Shown piece after piece: positions 6,089 to 6,941 of a stretch of DNA of 6,941 nt. Positions within the stretch are counted from its first letter, which is position 1, and every line of letters starts with the position of its first letter. Position numbers and translations under genes: made by a program. The DNA is from Bacillota bacterium (lineage in GTDB: Bacteria > Bacillota > Desulfitobacteriia > Desulfitobacteriales > Desulfitobacteriaceae). The DNA is taken from assembly GCA_021849995.1 (NCBI GenBank), contig JAJZSC010000179.1:1-6941 (forward strand). Reading direction: 5' to 3'. Below the pieces are notes generated by a model. The model did no database searches, had not been told where the DNA came from, and saw nothing but the letters and a program-made list of their open reading frames with translations.

Positions 6089-6941
6089 TATTGAATCCTC
6101 CCCATAACACCAGCAGGTACGTGAACAGCGCCACGCACGATTTGTCCAGCAGTATTCCAGCCTTGGATAATTGGAAAGAAGTCAAATGAATCAGTTTGAA
6201 GGCTTCCAAAATCTATACCCATATCTTCTGCTTTGGCCTTGGCATTGTTATAGAGGAAATCTTCCACTTCTCTGTGTGGTTTACGAGAACCTGACCATTC
6301 TCCTTGTTCCCCGGTTTCCTCTATGCGATAGCGTCCTAAAACAGTGTCCAAATGCAAGGTACACGAGAAAGTAGTCTTGGCCATGGCTGCTCCAATGGCA
6401 TTCGAGACTTCAGGGTGTTTAACTAATTGAACTTTGGCCTTAAGCTTTGTCCTAAGGGCAGAGGATATGCCGATTCCCCCACCACCACTTACCAAAACAT
6501 TAAATTCCTGATTAGTATTGGGATGAAGGACTTCCCATACTTTGTAGGCAGGTTCATTTGTCCATGCCTTTTGTAAACTCTCTACCTCACTTGCAATTCG
6601 ACTAACCATGGTCTCAATAATTGCTTTAGCTATCATTTGAATAGCTAAAGGATTGCGGTTATCTGGAGGAAGGAGTAAGGCTAGCCCTTCCTCGGCTTTA
6701 GCATAATCACCATACTCAATAAGGTTTAGGTAACGCATAGCATCTGTAGGTGTTGGATTAATTCCACCGAGACAATAGGCAGGCCCTCTACGGTAGTCCT
6801 CAATCATAAAATCCTGGAAATTTCCATTGCTATTGTTATTACTACCAATAAGAATAGCAGAGTCCCCCCCGATGGGTATTGAACGTACAGCTAAGGAGCG
6901 AACGTTAGTCGAGTAAGGACCAATTTGGGCACCCCGAGAAC
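6088..6941 (-). CDS. Hydantoinase/oxoprolinase-family protein, C-terminal part (5' end outside window)
   Basis: The frame stays open through the right edge, giving 283 codons of the C-terminal part; a start at the ATG at 6805-6807 would cut a conserved segment and is rejected. The fragment carries IPIGGDSAILIG (21-32), then RRGPAYCLGGINPTPTDAM (51-69), the GGxS and GPACY-GG-pTxTDA pattern of the HyuA/oxoprolinase ASKHA-fold ATPases. VLVSGGGGIG (148-157) follows, then HPEVSNAIGAAMA (175-187), another family hallmark. Relatives open hydantoin or 5-oxoproline rings with ATP, or act in acetone and acetophenone carboxylation, so the substrate cannot be named. An Asn-rich stretch (SNNNSNGN, 33-40) sits between the first two motifs and looks like a loop insertion. 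The stop overlaps the next start as TAATG, so it is coupled to the HDAC-like gene. Expected partner HyuB is not visible here. Confidence 0.75.
   Translation of the reverse strand, partial: SRGAQIGPYSTNVRSLAVRSIPIGGDSAILIGSNNNSNGNFQDFMIEDYRRGPAYCLGGINPTPTDAMRYLNLIEYGDYAKAEEGLALLLPPDNRNPLAIQMIAKAIIETMVSRIASEVESLQKAWTNEPAYKVWEVLHPNTNQEFNVLVSGGGGIGISSALRTKLKAKVQLVKHPEVSNAIGAAMAKTTFSCTLHLDTVLGRYRIEETGEQGEWSGSRKPHREVEDFLYNNAKAKAEDMGIDFGSLQTDSFDFFPIIQGWNTAGQIVRGAVHVPAGVMGRIQ

Noticed and set aside
6088..6807. Hydantoinase-like gene as a complete 239-residue protein starting at the ATG at 6805-6807
   Set aside because: The same frame is open to the window edge and the upstream codons encode the IPIGGDSAILIG motif of the family, so the ATG is internal.

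Overview
The window is a compact stretch of low-to-moderate GC bacterial chromosome in which every supportable gene lies on the minus strand. The proteins look Firmicute (short Gram-positive-type Hfq, YpiP/RsmJ-like methyltransferase, endonuclease-type MutL with a DQHA motif). The combination of an HDAC-family hydrolase and a hydantoinase/oxoprolinase directly upstream of mutL-methyltransferase-miaA-hfq suggests an anaerobic clostridial lineage of the Desulfosporosinus/Desulfitobacterium kind. That placement is inferred from gene content and recalled synteny; no database search was run.

Read in the direction of transcription (right to left): (1) the C-terminal 283 codons of a hydantoinase/oxoprolinase-family protein that enters from the right edge; (2) a 441-residue histone-deacetylase/acetoin-utilisation-family zinc hydrolase with an added cysteine-paired C-terminal domain; (3) mutL, starting at TTG; (4) a class I SAM methyltransferase of the YpiP/RsmJ type after a 141-base gap with a weak promoter candidate; (5) miaA, whose likely start is a GTG six codons inside the longest frame; (6) hfq; (7) a strong intrinsic terminator; (8) a 319-base non-coding region with two promoter candidates; and (9) the first 54 codons of typA/bipA, which leaves the window on the left.

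The first three genes overlap or abut (TAATG and TTGA junctions), as do the methyltransferase and miaA. This indicates one long operon, or two nested units, ending at the terminator after hfq. The core is the widespread mutL-miaA-hfq grouping (mismatch repair, tRNA A37 prenylation, RNA chaperone) with a probable RNA or nucleic-acid methyltransferase inserted. mutS is not next to mutL here; its usual upstream place is taken by the two amide/lactam-hydrolase-like genes.

No RNA gene, CRISPR array, insertion sequence or prophage feature was seen. The least ordinary points are the translationally coupled hydantoinase-HDAC pair ahead of mutL, the cysteine-rich tail of the HDAC protein, two neighbouring in-frame micro-duplications in the MutL linker, and inverted copies of a 10-base motif flanking the hfq terminator region.
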